From assembly GCA_024223125.1 (NCBI GenBank), contig JAAEOP010000906.1:1-7181 (forward strand): DNA of 7,181 nt, in the 5' to 3' direction. The notes beneath the pieces are model-generated. The model saw nothing but the letters and a program-made list of their open reading frames with translations, had not been told where the DNA came from and ran no database searches. Both the position numbers and the translations under genes were made by a program. Positions 5,709 through 7,181 of this stretch are shown here, in pieces; the first letter of the stretch is position 1; the number at the start of each line of letters is the position of its first letter. Origin of the DNA: Chloroflexota bacterium (lineage in GTDB: Bacteria; Chloroflexota; Anaerolineae; Promineifilales; Promineifilaceae).

Positions 5709-7053
5709 GCCTGCCCCCGATGAATTTGAAGGACTGGGCCAACCAGACTGTCCCCATTGTGGCGGCCTGGGGTATGTCATCCCCGATGTACCCCCGGTAC
5801 ATCCCAACTTTGGCCGGGCTGTCACTTGCCCCTGCCGTGCGGCCGAGAAAGAAATGGCCCGGCTAAATAAATTGCAGCAGTTAAGCCAGTTAGGCGCATT
5901 ACAAGATTGCACCTTTGACACTTTCTTGCCTGATGGGCATGGCCTCACCCCAGCCAAACAACTCAATCTGAAGATGGCTTATAAACGGGCGCTGACCTTT
6001 GCCGAGAACCCGGAAGGATGGCTACTGTTCAAAGGGGGGTATGGCTGTGGCAAAACCCATCTGGCGGCCGCCATTGCCAATTACCGGTTGGGGATGGGGC
6101 ATCCGGTACTGTTTGTAAATACGCCCGACTTGTTAGACCATTTGCGGGCCGCTTACAGTCCCAATGCCGTTACCGGGTATGATGAACGATTTGAACAGGT
6201 ACGTAACACCCAACTGCTCATTTTGGATGATCTGGGAACCCAAAGCAACAGCGATTGGGCACAGGAAAAACTGTACCAGATTTTTAATTATCGTTACAAT
6301 GCCCGCCTGCCCACCGCCATTACCACTAATCTGGAACTGGAAGCGATTGAGATTCGTATTCGCTCGCGCATGGTTGATCCCAGTCTGGTACAAATTATCC
6401 ATATTGCTGCTCCCGACTTCCGACGGACAGGTGTAGACCAGGATCAGTCTGAGCTTTCGACATTGAGTTTGCACCGGGATAAGACGTTGGAAAATTTTGA
6501 TGTACGCGAACGAGAACTACCCCGCTCTCAGGCAGAAAATTTGGGGCGGGCGTTGGATATGGCCGTTGAGTTCGCCCATAATCCCCAAGATTGGTTGGTT
6601 TTTAACAGTATGGGTTATGGCAACGGTAAAACCCATCTGGCGGCAGCCATTGCTAATTATGTGTCCAACCAGGGAGAGCCGGTACTGTTCATCGTCGTGC
6701 CCGATTTGTTAGACCATTTACGGGCGACGTTTAACCCGGCCAGCGGCCAACGGTATGATAAGCTGTTTGATGAGATTAAAACGGCCGCACTGCTGGTTTT
6801 GGACGATCTGGGAACTGAAAGCGCCACCCCCTGGGCACGGGAAAAGCTGTACCAACTATTCAACTATCGTTACAATGCCCGGCTGCCCACCATCATCACC
6901 ACAGCCACCCCGGTAGACGAAATTGACCCCCGTTTGGCCACGCGGATGCTAGACGGTAGTCGCTGTACATTCTTCCTGATTGAGGCTCCCAGCTACCGAG
7001 GCGGCGTCAAATCTTCAAAGAGACGAAAACGACAGCATAATAGGAACAAATAG
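5629..7053 (+). CDS. DnaC/DnaI-like helicase loader with two tandem AAA+ domains
   Basis: A 474-residue protein built as zinc motif, AAA+ domain, AAA+ domain. Residues 41-69 carry four cysteines (41, 44, 67, 69; CPHC and CPC), like the zinc-binding N-terminus of helicase loaders. Domain 1 (about 93-270) has Walker A GGYGCGKT with Lys142, Walker B LLILDD (196-201), sensor-1 Asn234 and RIRSRM (243-248), which holds the likely arginine finger. Domain 2 (about 284-463) repeats the order with MGYGNGKT and Lys334, LLVLDD (388-393), Ala426 in the sensor-1 place and RLATRM. Single-domain loaders of this type place DnaB on DNA; most are about 250-330 residues, so this is long. The tail is basic ([13 protein letters not shown]). 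It overlaps the DnaD gene by 80 bases and is followed three bases later by a DUF4160 gene. IstB-type transposition ATPases are related, but the replication neighbours favour a loader. Confidence 0.88.
   Translation: MESAAEILKKSYANKFPMNTKTSSNDKPAPDEFEGLGQPDCPHCGGLGYVIPDVPPVHPNFGRAVTCPCRAAEKEMARLNKLQQLSQLGALQDCTFDTFLPDGHGLTPAKQLNLKMAYKRALTFAENPEGWLLFKGGYGCGKTHLAAAIANYRLGMGHPVLFVNTPDLLDHLRAAYSPNAVTGYDERFEQVRNTQLLILDDLGTQSNSDWAQEKLYQIFNYRYNARLPTAITTNLELEAIEIRIRSRMVDPSLVQIIHIAAPDFRRTGVDQDQSELSTLSLHRDKTLENFDVRERELPRSQAENLGRALDMAVEFAHNPQDWLVFNSMGYGNGKTHLAAAIANYVSNQGEPVLFIVVPDLLDHLRATFNPASGQRYDKLFDEIKTAALLVLDDLGTESATPWAREKLYQLFNYRYNARLPTIITTATPVDEIDPRLATRMLDGSRCTFFLIEAPSYRGGVKSSKRRKRQHNRNK
5905..7013 (+). 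repeat. Intragenic tandem duplication of the loader ATPase domain
   Basis: Residues about 93-271 repeat as about 284-463. The spacing is 191 residues before the P-loop and 192 after it, with a single one-residue insertion just before the second P-loop and no other gaps that I can see. By hand alignment of residues 138-234 with 330-426, about 62 of 97 positions are identical. DNA identity is also high, with exact 17-base matches such as AAAACCCATCTGGCGGC and TATCGTTACAATGCCCG. The zinc motif is not duplicated. Confidence 0.9.
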
Positions 7054-7056
7054 AGT

Positions 7057-7181
7057 ATGCCCACAGTTCTCAGGGAAGACCCTTATCGGATATACTTTTA
7101 TAGTCACGAGCCTAATGAGCCTCCGCACGTTCATATAGATCGTGACAATTTATCAGTTAAGTTTTGGATTAGCCCTGTAGC
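7057..7181 (+). CDS. DUF4160 family protein, N-terminal part, cut by the right edge
   Basis: The 41 codons present read MPTVLREDPYRIYFYSHEPN and continue with EPPHVHIDRDNLSVKFWISPVA. This is the signature of the DUF4160 family (PF13711): the MPTVLR start, the YRIYFYS strand, the PPHVHI histidine motif and KFWISPV. Family members are about 80-90 residues long and often sit next to a DUF2442 gene; the pair has been suggested to act like a toxin-antitoxin module, but the function is not established. The ATG lies three bases after the loader stop, so it may share its message. Only a weak AGGA is present, about 11 bases upstream. The DNA is AT-richer than the loader gene and lacks CGGCCG, so it may be an accessory insertion behind the replication cluster. 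Confidence 0.85.
   Translation, partial: MPTVLREDPYRIYFYSHEPNEPPHVHIDRDNLSVKFWISPV

Noticed and set aside
5629..7053. IstB-type transposition helper ATPase
   Set aside because: No IstA-like transposase is adjacent; the neighbours are dnaB and a DnaD-domain gene, and the zinc motif fits helicase loaders better.

Overview
The window looks like a chromosomal segment of a Chloroflexota bacterium, perhaps near Anaerolineae, Ardenticatenia or Caldilineae. This is an inference from three things: a replication cluster of DnaB helicase, a DnaD-domain protein and a DnaC/DnaI-type loader; an F420/deazaflavin-type oxidoreductase beside a DUF151 nuclease; and a moderate-GC backbone saturated with the palindrome CGGCCG. 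No rRNA, tRNA or CRISPR array is visible.

Layout. Positions 1-358 are AT-richer, lack the CGGCCG word, and hold the start of a minus-strand gene running off the left edge plus an imperfect hairpin. On the minus strand at 359-847 is a deazaflavin-dependent nitroreductase-family protein with a clear ribosome binding site. A 160-base divergent gap follows. At 1008-2792 (+) is a large lipoprotein with a Pro/Thr-rich linker, a CARDB-like beta domain and an HExxH metallopeptidase-like domain, closed by a 15-bp GC-rich hairpin. At 2971-3477 (+) is a DUF151 bifunctional-nuclease-family protein. A 142-base gap then carries an AT-rich direct repeat and a striking 10-bp inverted repeat made of parS-like half-sites. 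The replication cluster follows, all on +: dnaB (3620-4960), a DnaD-domain protein (5001-5708) and a helicase-loader-like ATPase (5629-7053). A DUF4160 gene (from 7057) runs off the right edge.

How the genes work together. DnaB is the replicative helicase. In Firmicutes, DnaD-type proteins and the AAA+ loader DnaI (DnaC in enterobacteria) bring DnaB onto single-stranded DNA at origins or restart sites. Finding the three genes consecutively, the last two overlapping by 80 bases, suggests a co-expressed helicase-loading module. The loader is unusual: its AAA+ domain is present twice in tandem, and the second copy has lost the first P-loop glycine and the sensor-1 asparagine, as if one half became a regulatory or structural ATPase-like domain.

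Two DNA-level patterns are not explained by the genes. One is an excess of CGGCCG (25 copies, 8 of them inside ACGGCCGT) in all reading frames. The other is a run of six CAATTNN heptads that fills the whole gap between dnaB and the DnaD gene where a ribosome binding site would be expected.
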